The translations under genes and the position numbers were made by a program. Below, in pieces: positions 11,101 to 20,280 of a stretch of 64,000 bases of DNA. Position 1 is the first letter of the stretch. Every line of letters starts with the position of its first letter. The stretch comes from Taudactylus pleione (taxonomy: Eukaryota; Chordata; Amphibia; Anura; Myobatrachidae): NCBI GenBank assembly GCA_031769625.1, contig JAUIMM010000040.1, positions 12,840,501-12,904,500 of the forward strand. Direction: 5' to 3'. Under the pieces are notes generated by a model. It saw only the letters and a program-made list of their open reading frames with translations, searched no databases and was not told the origin of the DNA.

Positions 11101-12360
11101 TATGAAATACCGCCAGACCTATGTCCGGCAGTCCAAAACCCAACGCCGCAAGCCAGGCACCAGTGAAGATCCCGACTGCCCCCCCCCTTTGGGGGTGGCT
11201 AACCTTCCCCCCACTTACCAAAACAAACACCAAGGTTCTTTGCAAAAGCAACCGTTAAAATAAATATAGGGACCATAACAAAACATAAGGGTCCCCCATA
11301 TGTAATGAACCAGCACAGACCTATTAGGCCTGCTGCTGGTTACAAAAATATGGTAGAAAAATGTTGTGGGGTTCCCAGTTATTTTCTGCAAGCCAGAACT
11401 GGGCTCCACTAGCTGGGGTGTAATTACACAGGCAGGGGACCCAATTCACTGGGTACCCCGGTCAAAGCATTTGCACCCCAAACTATTTTCCCCTCCAATA
11501 AAGGGGTACCCCCTCTCCTGGGTACCCTATCCTCTGTACACCTGGTCAGTGGGTGCAGTGTTTATGGGGTTAATTATTGTAAAAGTAATATTGTCCTTTA
11601 CAGGGACACTAGGCCCCAGCCAGTCTCCCCCACATGCCAGTACTTGTGGAACTACAAGTACCACCAGCATGCTGGCATTAATGGCCCGCTGTTACCTGTA
11701 CTACTCTTGTAAAAGAAATATTAAAATAAAACACACAACAATTTGTTTTAATAATTTATTAAACTGGACCATTTACCTGCGGGGCAGCTTATTGTAAGCT
11801 CTTTTGGCCGCCACCACCACCCCAGGGCTTCCAGCATATTCCCCTGGGAGGCGGCTGCCTGTTAGCTCTTTTTCATGGCCACCGCCCATCAGGACTTCCT
11901 TGGCATCTCCTTTCTTCAGGAGCACTTGTTCACTCCTCCTCCTCCTCCGACTGACTGTCCATCTCACGCTGGCTTACATAAGCCAGCTCAAGGGTGTGGG
12001 GCGATGACACAATAAGCTGCAATTGGCTCAACCTTGACATTTTTAAAATGGGAACAGCAGCAATAGCGTGCCTAATGCCAAACTCTGCATTAATGACAGA
12101 CAGGAACCGGATCCAGGCCTGCCCCCATGCTCCCCACGTCCCGCAAAATTGGAGATCTCAGCCTGGATCCCTGCAGATCTGACAGTGCTGCCTTGGTACC
12201 GGCGCATCAGCATGCATAAGCCTTACCATAGGGGTGGCTTAGGCAAATGAGCCCAGCATTATCAATAGTAGCCCTGGCACCGTAAAGCCCTGATAAAAGT
12301 TTGAGCGGTGCCAGGGCTACTAATCAAATAGTCTGCTCCTCCCCCTAATCCCAAAACACA
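11101..12360. other. Unclassified, moderately GC-rich sequence with one strong hairpin
   Basis: No coding sequence recognised. Positions 12267-12282 (AGTAGCCCTGGCACCG) are perfectly inverted at 12306-12321, giving a 16-bp stem with a 23-nt loop. The surrounding text may be a dispersed repeat, but I could not place ends or class. A Helitron 3' hairpin was considered, but no CTRR end follows the stem. Confidence 0.35.
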
Positions 12361-12905
12361 CACACACCCTGCCCCACTGTATAAACTAAACCCCTCTAGT
12401 TCTCCTCCATATAACACAATTTATGTTTGCGAGTAGTCTGCCATATTTCTGCACTCAAGTGAAGCCATTCTGAGTATACCCACCAAAAGGCTCTAATTGA
12501 CATGCAAAACAAATTTAAAATTTCCTGTTCTCTAAAATGGGACTTATTAGGGCTATTTAAACAAAACTGTAACTTTCTGGGAAAACTGAACCCCAAAAGC
12601 CACTAAAACAAGTTCTAACTAACAAAACTAACCCCAAGTCTTAATTTGTCCTCTACCCTGATGCCTTCACAAAAATCCCCCATAGACTAAAGCAAAAAAA
12701 GTGGCAGTTTTGACCAAACAGGAAGTGGAAAAAAATAAAAAATGACATTTTAACTTCAGATTGTTCCCAATTACTAAATTTTTATTAGCTGCATAGAAAT
12801 TTGGCATGCAGTTCTTTCAGTCCATGTGCAACTATGCCCCCTCTGAGAAATTCCATATCAGAGAATTCCAGTTATTTGATTCAGCCTTAATATAAGGGCA
12901 TGAGA

Positions 12906-12958
<53 letters not shown>

Positions 12959-12967
12959 TAGTTTTAA
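12361..12967. other. No gene; GT/AT microsatellite at 12908-12950
   Basis: AT-rich intergenic sequence ending in (GT)n then (AT)n. Confidence 0.5.
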
Positions 12968-13081
12968 AGGCACTCCAGATATATACGAAGAAATAAAGCA
13001 ACAACACTCCACGTGTATGTCAACGTTTCAGAGGACTTTAACCTCTTTTATCAAGACATCATCACCAATATGAAAAAAGAC

Positions 13082-13113
<32 letters not shown>

Positions 13114-14089
13114 CACAACTCCTCACCCGTGCAGCGCCTGCACGCTCCCTCCGTCCGGCATCCACAACGTCATCTCCTGGGGGCACCAGCGTTGCGGCGT
13201 GTATCAGAAACGTGACCCATCACCATAGCAACGCGTGTACACAATACAGGTCAAAACAGAACCTGTATGTGAATAAACATAAAAACAAATGCACTGAGGT
13301 ACAAATAGCCTAGGCACAGAAAAGTTAAGTACAGGAGATCATATATGGCAGAAAATGAGCTGGTATAGGTCCATGGGACGGACCAGAAAGGTCAGCACCA
13401 CTGTATACCAAACATTAAATAAAGGTAAACATAATCAATAACTTCTTACACGAAACAATGGAACAGGGAGGAAAAATGAGCCAATTTAAAGAAAACATGT
13501 AAGGGACATTATTTCATTAAGCCCATATGGATGCAGTTTTTAACCCATGTATCCATCTGCATTCCTTTTGCAACAATAAACGGTGCCTATCTCCACCTCC
13601 ACCCTGTTCCATTGTTTTCTGTAAGAAGTTATTGATTATGTTTACCTTTATTTAATGTTTGGTATACAGTGGTGCTGACCTTTCTGGTCCATCCCATGGG
13701 CCTATACCAGCTCATTTTCTGCCATATATGATCTCCTGTACTTAACTTTTCTGTGCCTAGGTTATTTGTACCTCAGTACATTTGTTTTTATGTTTATTCA
13801 CATACAGGTTCTGTTTTGACCTGTATTGTGTACACTAGTTGCTATGGTTTTGGGTCACGCTTCTGATACACGCCCCCAGCTGGTGCCGCGACGCTGGTGC
13901 CTGGGCGCAGGCGATGACATTGTGGATGCCAGACGGAGGAAGAGAGGAGGTGCTGCACGAGTGAATTGCTATTTATGTCTTTCTGTTTTCATATTAGTGA
14001 TGATGATAAAAGAGGTTAAAGTCTCTGAAACGTTGACATACACATGGAGTGTTGTTGATTTATATCTTCGTATATATCTGGAGTGCCTT
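12968..14089. repeat. Large inverted repeat, arms of about 500 bp
   Basis: The left arm (about 12968-13475) is matched in inverted orientation by about 13603-14089, with a spacer of about 130 bp. Matching landmarks: GGCACTCCAGATATATACGA and its complement at the right end; CAACGTTTCAGAGG / CTCTGAAACGTTG; and CTGGTATAGGTCCATGGGAC with its inverted partner near 13690. The left arm holds an extra (AT)n at 13083-13112. Both arms carry a GAAACGTTG hairpin motif. Likely a fold-back repeat of Penelope-like or similar origin; class uncertain. Confidence 0.8.
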
Positions 14090-14534
14090 TCAAATTTTGT
14101 AATTGATACAGTCTCAGGACTGCTGGAAAGAGCACCCAGCACTTACTACTATAATAGAGGAGAGAGAGAATAATCTCCCGTTGAACTATATATACAATCA
14201 CCGGTGCCCTCCGTAGGTAGCCCCTGCACGGAGCCCAAACGATAGTCAAAGAATGGCGGCACTTATACAGAAGCAGGTGTTCATAGCTGCTGTGTGGAGT
14301 AATTCTGTTGGAGTGCCGCAGTCCTGAGAGAGGGAGGGAGAGGTATATAGAGATTATATATATAGGTGTATTGTGAATGTACTCGGCCACTGGTTATGGA
14401 AAGCCTCCTTCTTATTCTTATAATACTTATATAAGTTTTGTGTATTACACTTACTTATTTGGTTATAAGTGTCTGCTCCAACCACAATAAGTGGGTAATG
14501 GCTAATTACCACATTAAAAACATAAGGCAAACAA
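14090..14534. other. No feature recognised
   Basis: AT-rich sequence between two inverted repeats; no exon seen. Confidence 0.35.
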
Positions 14535-15214
14535 AGTGAATAAGTGAGCGACAATAGTGCCTATACACTGCATATATTTATACCAAGGAACATGTATAAT
14601 AACAAAGTGGTGTAAAGTGTCTAGTGCATATGTGCAAATAAATCTTAGAATAACATCCTATATAATTGTTTATAGAATATTGGTTAGTAAATAGTGATGG
14701 TGCAAATAAATTATAAAAGGATAATATATCTAAAAAACATTTAATAACATATATATCCAACAGACAATTATAAAAATGCAATAAATGAATAAAGGCAAGG
14801 TAGGAATTATAAATATATAGGTAAAAAAATAGTATTTCATAAAAACAAGATAAAAAAAAGAAAAAAAGAGAGAGAAACACAAAGAGGTAGATCATGTGCT
14901 TATCTTAGTGGGGTAGTCAGTCTCAGTTCATGGAGGTAAGAGAAGTGCAAGCACCAACGCGTTTCGCCTGATCATTGACGAAACACGTATATGTGATATA
15001 TGTTATTTAAATGTTTTTTAGATATATTATCCTTTTATCATTTCTTTGCACTATCACTATTTAAAAAACAATATTCTATAAACAATTGTATGGGATGTAA
15101 TTCTAAGATTTATTTGCACATATGCACTAGACACTTTATACCACTTTGTTATTATACATGTTCCTTGGTATAAATATATGCAGTGTATAGGCACTATTGT
15201 TGCTCACTTATTCA

Positions 15215-15218
<4 letters not shown>
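14535..15218. repeat. Inverted repeat, arms of about 215 bp
   Basis: The left arm 14535-14752 (AAGTGAATAAGTGAGC onward) returns inverted at about 15002-15218 (GCTCACTTATTCACTT). The arms are diverged by scattered substitutions. The spacer near 14957-14992 contains CGCGTTTCGCCTGATCATTG and GACGAAACACG, a degenerate version of the GAAAC/CTGATGA motif seen at 16908 and 16974. Confidence 0.75.
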
Positions 15219-15260
<42 letters not shown>

Positions 15261-15841
15261 TATACACACACACTTATACAATATAGTCAGCACTCCCATC
15301 CAAAGTCATATCAGTGATTATAAAATACGCACTATAGGGCGTTTTTTTTACACGATACAGGAGGTGAGTGACTTTTTAAAAAAATAAAAGGTCCTACAGG
15401 ATGCGCTGTGTGCGCGCCATAGAGAAGACAATCACCGCAGCCGGTGATTGGTTGGGGAGATGGTGCTGGCTGGGGGCACGTATTGGCTCTGGTTGAGGAA
15501 GCGATCTGCGCTGGATTGGTCAGGACTGGCTGATCTGGTGTTGGCGCCAGCCGCCAGTTCATGTCTAGTCCGCTCTTATCCAGGGTAACCGGCAGACAAG
15601 ATGAAGGAGAGCAGCGACCTATACTGGTGAATGAAGAGGCTTGGGGAGAGACAGGAACAGCTACTGCTGCCAAAGGGTGAGGAGGTGAGGTGCCTCGATC
15701 CAAAGCACCCTGACAGTACCTGGTATCCAGTTGTTTTAGTACTGATGGAGCAGGCTGTGGTATATTGTTGTTAATACACAGCTAGCACATTTATTATAGC
15801 AATTGGTGTAAAAAAATATCAAATATATTGTACTCCAATAC
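15219..15841. other. No gene; AT/CA microsatellite at 15219-15275
   Basis: (TA)n followed by CA-rich sequence, then GC-richer unclassified sequence at 15380-15720. The open frame at 15332-15703 (-) shows no known domain. Confidence 0.4.
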
Positions 15842-16300
15842 TGTGCTCCCTGTTCCCCTCTCCTTGAGTCTGTACCCCTTCTGCTCTCCTGTGTACTCTG
15901 CCCTCCCACCTGTGCCCCCTGTTCCCCTCTCCTTGAGTCTGTACCCCTTCTGCTCTCCTGTGTACTCTGCCCTCCCACCTGTGCCCCCTGTTCCCCTCTC
16001 CTTGAGTCTGTACCCCTTCTGCTCTCCTGTGTACTCTGCCCTCCCACCTGTGCCCCCTGTTCCCCTCTCCTTGAGTCTGTACCCCTTCTGCTCTCCTGTG
16101 TACTCTGCCCTCCCACCTGTGCCCCCTGTTCCCCTCTCCTTGAGTCTGTACCCCTTCTGCTCTCCTGTGTACTCTGCCCTCTCACCTGTGCCCCCTTTTC
16201 CCCTCTCTCCATGTCTGTACCCCTTCTGCTCTTCTGTGCCCCCTGTTCTCCTCTCCCCTTCTGCTCTCCTGTGCACTCTGCCCTCTCACCCCTGTGCCCT
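15842..16300. repeat. 69-bp tandem repeat, about six units
   Basis: TGTTCCCCTCTCCTTGAGTC starts at 15851, 15920, 15989, 16058 and 16127, a period of exactly 69 bp. The first five units are almost identical; the last one or two (16190-16300) are degenerate. The period is a multiple of three, so open frames of 160-205 codons run through on both strands; I treat these as artefacts. Confidence 0.9.
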
Positions 16301-16640
16301 TCTCCCAATATCATTATCGGTACAGTGTATAGAATATAGCGCATTTTTTTCACACTACAGGCAGTGTTGCATAAGTTGTGATCACCCCGAAACTAGTAGA
16401 ACCCCAATTTTTTAAAGTGAGTGTTTCCAGGGACCCACATTTCTTTTCTCTCAGCGCAAATACTGCATATGCCGAGGTGCCAGTCAGTAGAGATTAAACA
16501 ACAGAAGCAAGGCAATGGCACTCAATGGACTAAGTAATGCATATAAACAAATTCATAAATACAAATACACACGTGCAAATATATAAATGTTAATACATAC
16601 TGTATACACGTATAGTGTTCTACCACTAAGTCTTTTGAGT
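16301..16640. other. No feature recognised
   Basis: AT-rich sequence after the 69-bp array; no exon or element end seen. Confidence 0.35.
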
Positions 16641-16798
16641 ACCAGCTGCTTACACACACACACACACTTACATATATAAATGCAGAGATATATGGACATG
16701 CAGAGATACATATACACACAGAGATATAGATATTTACACATGCAGATATATACATACACACACATCCACATGCAGGCATATATAATAAATTATACATA
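16641..16798. repeat. AT/CA-rich minisatellite, part of an interrupted array
   Basis: Contains CACATCCACATGCAGGCATATATA at about 16764 (a 24-nt word given here in part: CATCCACATGCAGGCATATA). The same word recurs at about 18652 and 23134, and with one change at about 23180. The copies now lie far apart with transposons between them. Confidence 0.6.
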
Positions 16799-16907
16799 AA
16801 AGAATTTTTCCTATGGCAAGCAAAAAAAAGAGGCGGCACTCCCAATGATAAAGTACAAAAGAAGTGTTTTAAATGAATAACAGCATAAGTACAGATAATA
16901 AACGATA

Positions 16908-16935
16908 TTTCAAGGCTCTAAAGCCTCTTCATCAG
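16908..16935 (-). ncRNA. Hammerhead-ribozyme-like core
   Basis: On the - strand it reads CTGATGA, then a stem (GAGGCT/AGCCTT with loop TTAG), then GAAA. The order and conserved bases match the catalytic core of hammerhead ribozymes (CUGANGA - stem II - GAAA). The flanking stems I and III are weak: the bases after GAAA do not form a clear short stem ending in UH. I therefore call it a core-like relic. Penelope-like elements in animals are known to carry such ribozymes. Confidence 0.35.
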
Positions 16936-16973
16936 GACTGTACACGCAAGTACAGCTTTTTGCATGTACAGTC

Positions 16974-17001
16974 CTGATGAAAAGGCTTTAGAGCCTTGAA
17001 A
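16974..17001 (+). ncRNA. Hammerhead-ribozyme-like core
   Basis: CTGATGA at 16974-16980, a 6-bp stem AAGGCT/AGCCTT with loop TTAG, and GAAA at 16998-17001. All core bases of the CUGANGA and GAAA boxes are present. GTACAG upstream can pair with CTGTAC downstream (about 17020) as an imperfect stem I, but a proper stem III is not evident. It is the inverted partner of the motif at 16908. Confidence 0.4.
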
Positions 17002-17164
17002 CATCATTTATTATCTGTACTTATGCTGTACTTTATCATTGGGAGTGCCACCTCTTTTTTGCTCGCCATAGGAAAAATAATTAGTTGTTTAGGAAGGCAC
17101 CCTTCAGCAGTTTTATCCAGAGTGCAGAATCTGTGGAAATGTAATATAGATTATATACACCCAA

Positions 17165-18045
17165 TAGGGATGTAAGGGTCCGGATTTATAAAAATCCGAA
17201 CCCCCCCCCCCCCTTGATCCGAGAACAGAGTCCGGCTCGGGTTTTCCCGCCTGACTCGATCTGAAATCGAGGCAAAACGTCATAATCCCGCTGTCGGATC
17301 TCGCGGGTTTTGGATTCTATAAAAGGTCCCCGCATCAGCGCCATTTTTCACTCCGGCTGTGGACAGTGAAGAGGGAGGGCGGGAGTTAGGGCCGGCTGGA
17401 CTGTGTTGTGCTGCTGTTGTCCATAGGGACTGGCTGGGCTGTGTTGTGCAGTCAGTTGTCCATAGGGGCTGTGTCCACTCCAAAGTCCACAGGGGCTGTG
17501 TTGTGCAGTGTCCCATAAAGGCTGCAGTCCTAAAGGTGGGCTGTAGTGTTGTCCAGTGGGTGATCTGTCCATCAGGGTTGCTACCCCAAGTGCAAAAAAA
17601 AAAAATATATATTTTTTTTTTTCTGTGTTTGTGAATTGTGTGTGCAGTAGCCGCACGTGCATCAACAAAGTAGCAGCGCCAAGCGTGCACCTGTGTCATA
17701 AATCAAGGACTAGTCTGTTGAAGGGTGGTGTAACCCACAAAGTGCCGGAAAAAAAAATAAAAAAATATTTTTCTGTGTTTGTGACTTGTGTACAGTGTCC
17801 CATAAAGGCTGTTGTCCTAAAGAGGTGATGTAGTTTTGTCCAGAGGGTACTCTGTCCATCAGGGGTGCTCCCCCCAAGTGCAAAAAACCCTGACTCTTTT
17901 TTTCTGTTTGTGTGCGCTGTAGCCGCACGTGCACCAACAAAGTAGCAGCGCCAAGCATGCGCCTGTGTCATAATTCAAGGGCCGGCTGGCTCGTCTGTTG
18001 AAGGGTGCTGTAACCCCCAAAATGCGCTCCATCCCAAAAAAAATG
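17165..18045 (+). mobile_element. 5' fragment of a hAT element (same family as 33047-38732)
   Basis: Starts TAGGGATGTAAGGGTCCGGA and then follows the 33047 element: GAAATCGAGGCAAAACGTCAT, TCTCGCGGGTTTTGGATTCTAT, GTGGACAGTGAAGAGGGAGG, and then about three of the subterminal repeat units (GTGTTTGTGAATTGTGTG, CCGCACGTGCATCAACAAAG, GTGCTGTAACCCCCAAA). It breaks off at about 18045 without transposase sequence or a right end. The left flank is ACACCCAA; no matching 8-bp copy is found. Confidence 0.85.
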
Positions 18046-18059
18046 TTTTAATCTTTTTC

Positions 18060-18245
18060 TATTTTTATGACATAAAAATAATTAAAAAAAGCTTACTTAC
18101 TTGATAAATTTATCCATTAACACAGCAAGGGAAGATGGCGATATCCTGTTGTCTCCCCCTTTTTTAGGGTATAATTTCAAAAACACAGGTATTAACCCTT
18201 CTGGTCAATGGACCATTAATTATTTTTATGTCATAATGACAAAAA
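18060..18245. mobile_element. Possible small inverted-repeat element
   Basis: TATGACATAAAAATAATTA near 18066 is inverted as TAATTATTTTTATGTCATAA near 18217. The interior shows no known sequence. Class unknown. Confidence 0.4.
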
Positions 18246-18640
18246 ACTTTTAAATAAATATATTGTTTACAACATCTAATGGTGGGCCTTTGGGCCATTT
18301 CTTGGTGATTTTTGGTGAGCGGGTCTTTTCTAGAAGCTCTTTGGACTCTATGGAATCGACTATCAATCATATTTGAATACGCTATAACCGGATAAGAACA
18401 TTTGCCTTTAAGAACTCGTCTTTGGATTCCCCATTTGGTATCAACCATTATATACCATAAAGGAATATCAATATTTGTGTTTGTGCCCTCTAGTATTGTT
18501 GTGTATTTTGATCTATTTGTTCCCACTAACAGGGGTTCCACTTGAGGAGCAGCATTTATTTTCACATCTTAAGCGCAAAATAAGGGCATTTTTTTTACAC
18601 ATATATAAATATAAATTATATATCCATGCATACATATATA
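18246..18640. other. No feature recognised
   Basis: AT-rich sequence; no exon seen. Confidence 0.35.
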
Positions 18641-19189
18641 TATATACATACATCCACATGCAGGCATATATAATGTAAAACAAGAGATATGGTAAGAACT
18701 TACCTTTGTTATCTCTGTTTCTACGAAGTCCATAGGGTCCACAGGGTGCCTGCCCTGACGCACCTGGCTTCATATGGGCTGTGTTACTGGTCACCGGTTT
18801 CCCGTCTCCTTTTCTGTGAGTGTGGTTCTAGAGTGTTCCAGTTTTCTCTCTCTTTTTCTCTCCTCCTCCGGCCCTGAAACAACAGGTCCAGATAGTAAAG
18901 CAGTAGGAATGGAGCATCGATGAGAAGACTCCGAAAATCCTAGTACCAGTGACGTCTGGGATGAACTGGAGCCACCAGAAGGAAAGCCCCTCCGTCTCGA
19001 ATTAAACTTCCGAAGGCCTCGAGGAAGAAGGGAGACCGGAGGACACAGGTACACAAAGTGGAAGGACCACTTCACTGACAGAGTCACTGAAGGTAGCTTC
19101 AGTACTCCTAGAGCTGGACTGTAACACCGATAGTGTGTGATAGAGTCAGAAGGCCATGAGGACCAATCACCTCACAAGAGATTAGTCCC

Positions 19190-19760
19190 CGGGATGCACG
19201 TCGTGACGGCTGAGGAAGCCCGCTTCCCAATGGAGAGCTCCCGGAATGAACACTGCAGAGTTGGCCAGGAGAAGACCCTTGGACTATGTGAGAATGTATG
19301 ACATTCCTGTCATTGCCACCGAACTACCAGTGTTGCCTAGATGGAAGCCACTGTTGTGACACCGTTGGACTGAACCTATGCAGGTTTACCGTGACATAAG
19401 GGTTAGGCCAGAGTGAAGGCCCAAGACAGCCGAAAGTTCCAACAAGTGGCAGGGCGGAAGCGACAGACGTCCAGCTACCCCGAAATGAATGCGGACCAGA
19501 CACTGTGTGCAGCAAAGAATACCCTGGACAAGATGGCCATAGCCACCCGGACAGAGACCGACTCGCCTCCGGAGAGAGCATCATCGTCCGAAAAGCGATC
19601 CGATGGAAAAAAACTCGATCCAACTGGAGAAGAGTAAATTATGGCAAGGCCTGGAATGGAACTGATCACATTCCCCCCTCCCAAAAGGTAGACACTCTGG
19701 GAGACCGCGCATCACCAAGAGTAATGACATATGTCGACCGCGTAGACATCCGCACACTCC
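19190..19760 (-). pseudogene. DIRS RNase H remnant
   Basis: On the - strand, around 19760-19700 the frame reads RSTYVITLGDARSPRVS, resembling the 'TVVAYI..LGGTRSP' block of DIRS RNase H. At about 19260-19200 it reads IPGALHWEAGFLSRHDVHPGD, matching the conserved 'HVPG..N..AD.LSR...PGEW' tail. Stops and shifts interrupt the region in between. Confidence 0.7.
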
Positions 19761-19910
19761 AAGTTGAAGAGCGGAGAGCTTGTCCTACGCCAGAAAAATT
19801 CCCAGATTCCTGAGAATCCAGCAGTGCTCCCAGATGAAGAATACTCTGTGAGGGATGCAGGGAGGACTTTTCTCCGGTGACTAATTATCTGTGCCGAGAA
19901 AAAGCTACGG

Positions 19911-20280
19911 TTATCCTGACCCGGCGGTAAAGGACCTCGGTGATCCTGCTAAAAGCAGGATGACGTCCAGAGAAAGGAGCATTCGGATACACTGAACAGG
20001 CGAACCGTCAGAAAATCCGTAAAGCTGGTAAACCCCGGTGGAGTTAAGGACAGTCCCAAAAGGCAGAGCCCGAAACTTGCAAGTTTTGCTGTGGCACAGA
20101 AAACCTGAACCCCTGCTGATGAGAGGGCTCTGTATGTACCCGTAGGTACGTATCCTCAATACTCAGATATACCATAAAGTCCCCAGGCTCCAAACGTCGG
20201 ATGATGGAGCAAGGAGGATTCCACCTGAGTCCAGGCACCCTTGGAATCTGATTCAGGGATTTGAGACAGAGTATAGGCAA
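19911..20280 (-). pseudogene. DIRS-type reverse transcriptase remnant
   Basis: On the - strand, a frame at 20280-20044 reads LNQIPRVPGLRWNPPCSIIR then LEPGDFMVYLSIEDTYLRVH, the 'PGDF...D.YLH' block of DIRS reverse transcriptases with the usual first catalytic aspartate changed (LSIEDTYL). The adjacent frame (20159-19911) continues with FRALPFG, the next RT block. A frameshift separates them. No full active site (YLDD-type) could be read cleanly; SLDVILL at about 19955-19975 is in its expected place but altered. Not functional. Confidence 0.75.

Larger units (their letters stand above)
16799..17083. mobile_element. Palindromic repeat with two inverted hammerhead-like motifs
   Basis: The left end AATTTTTCCTATGGCAAGCA and right end TGCTCGCCATAGGAAAAA are inverted copies, and the match runs nearly the whole length. 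The two arms each carry CTGATGA - hairpin - GAAA in opposite orientation around a centre at about 16947. Non-coding. Most likely a fold-back derivative of a retroelement end. Confidence 0.75.

Noticed and set aside
12267..12321. Helitron 3' hairpin
   Set aside because: A strong stem exists but the CTRR end and a Helitron 5' TC end are not found.
15736..16415. Open frames of 160-205 codons on both strands
   Set aside because: By-products of the 69-bp tandem repeat.
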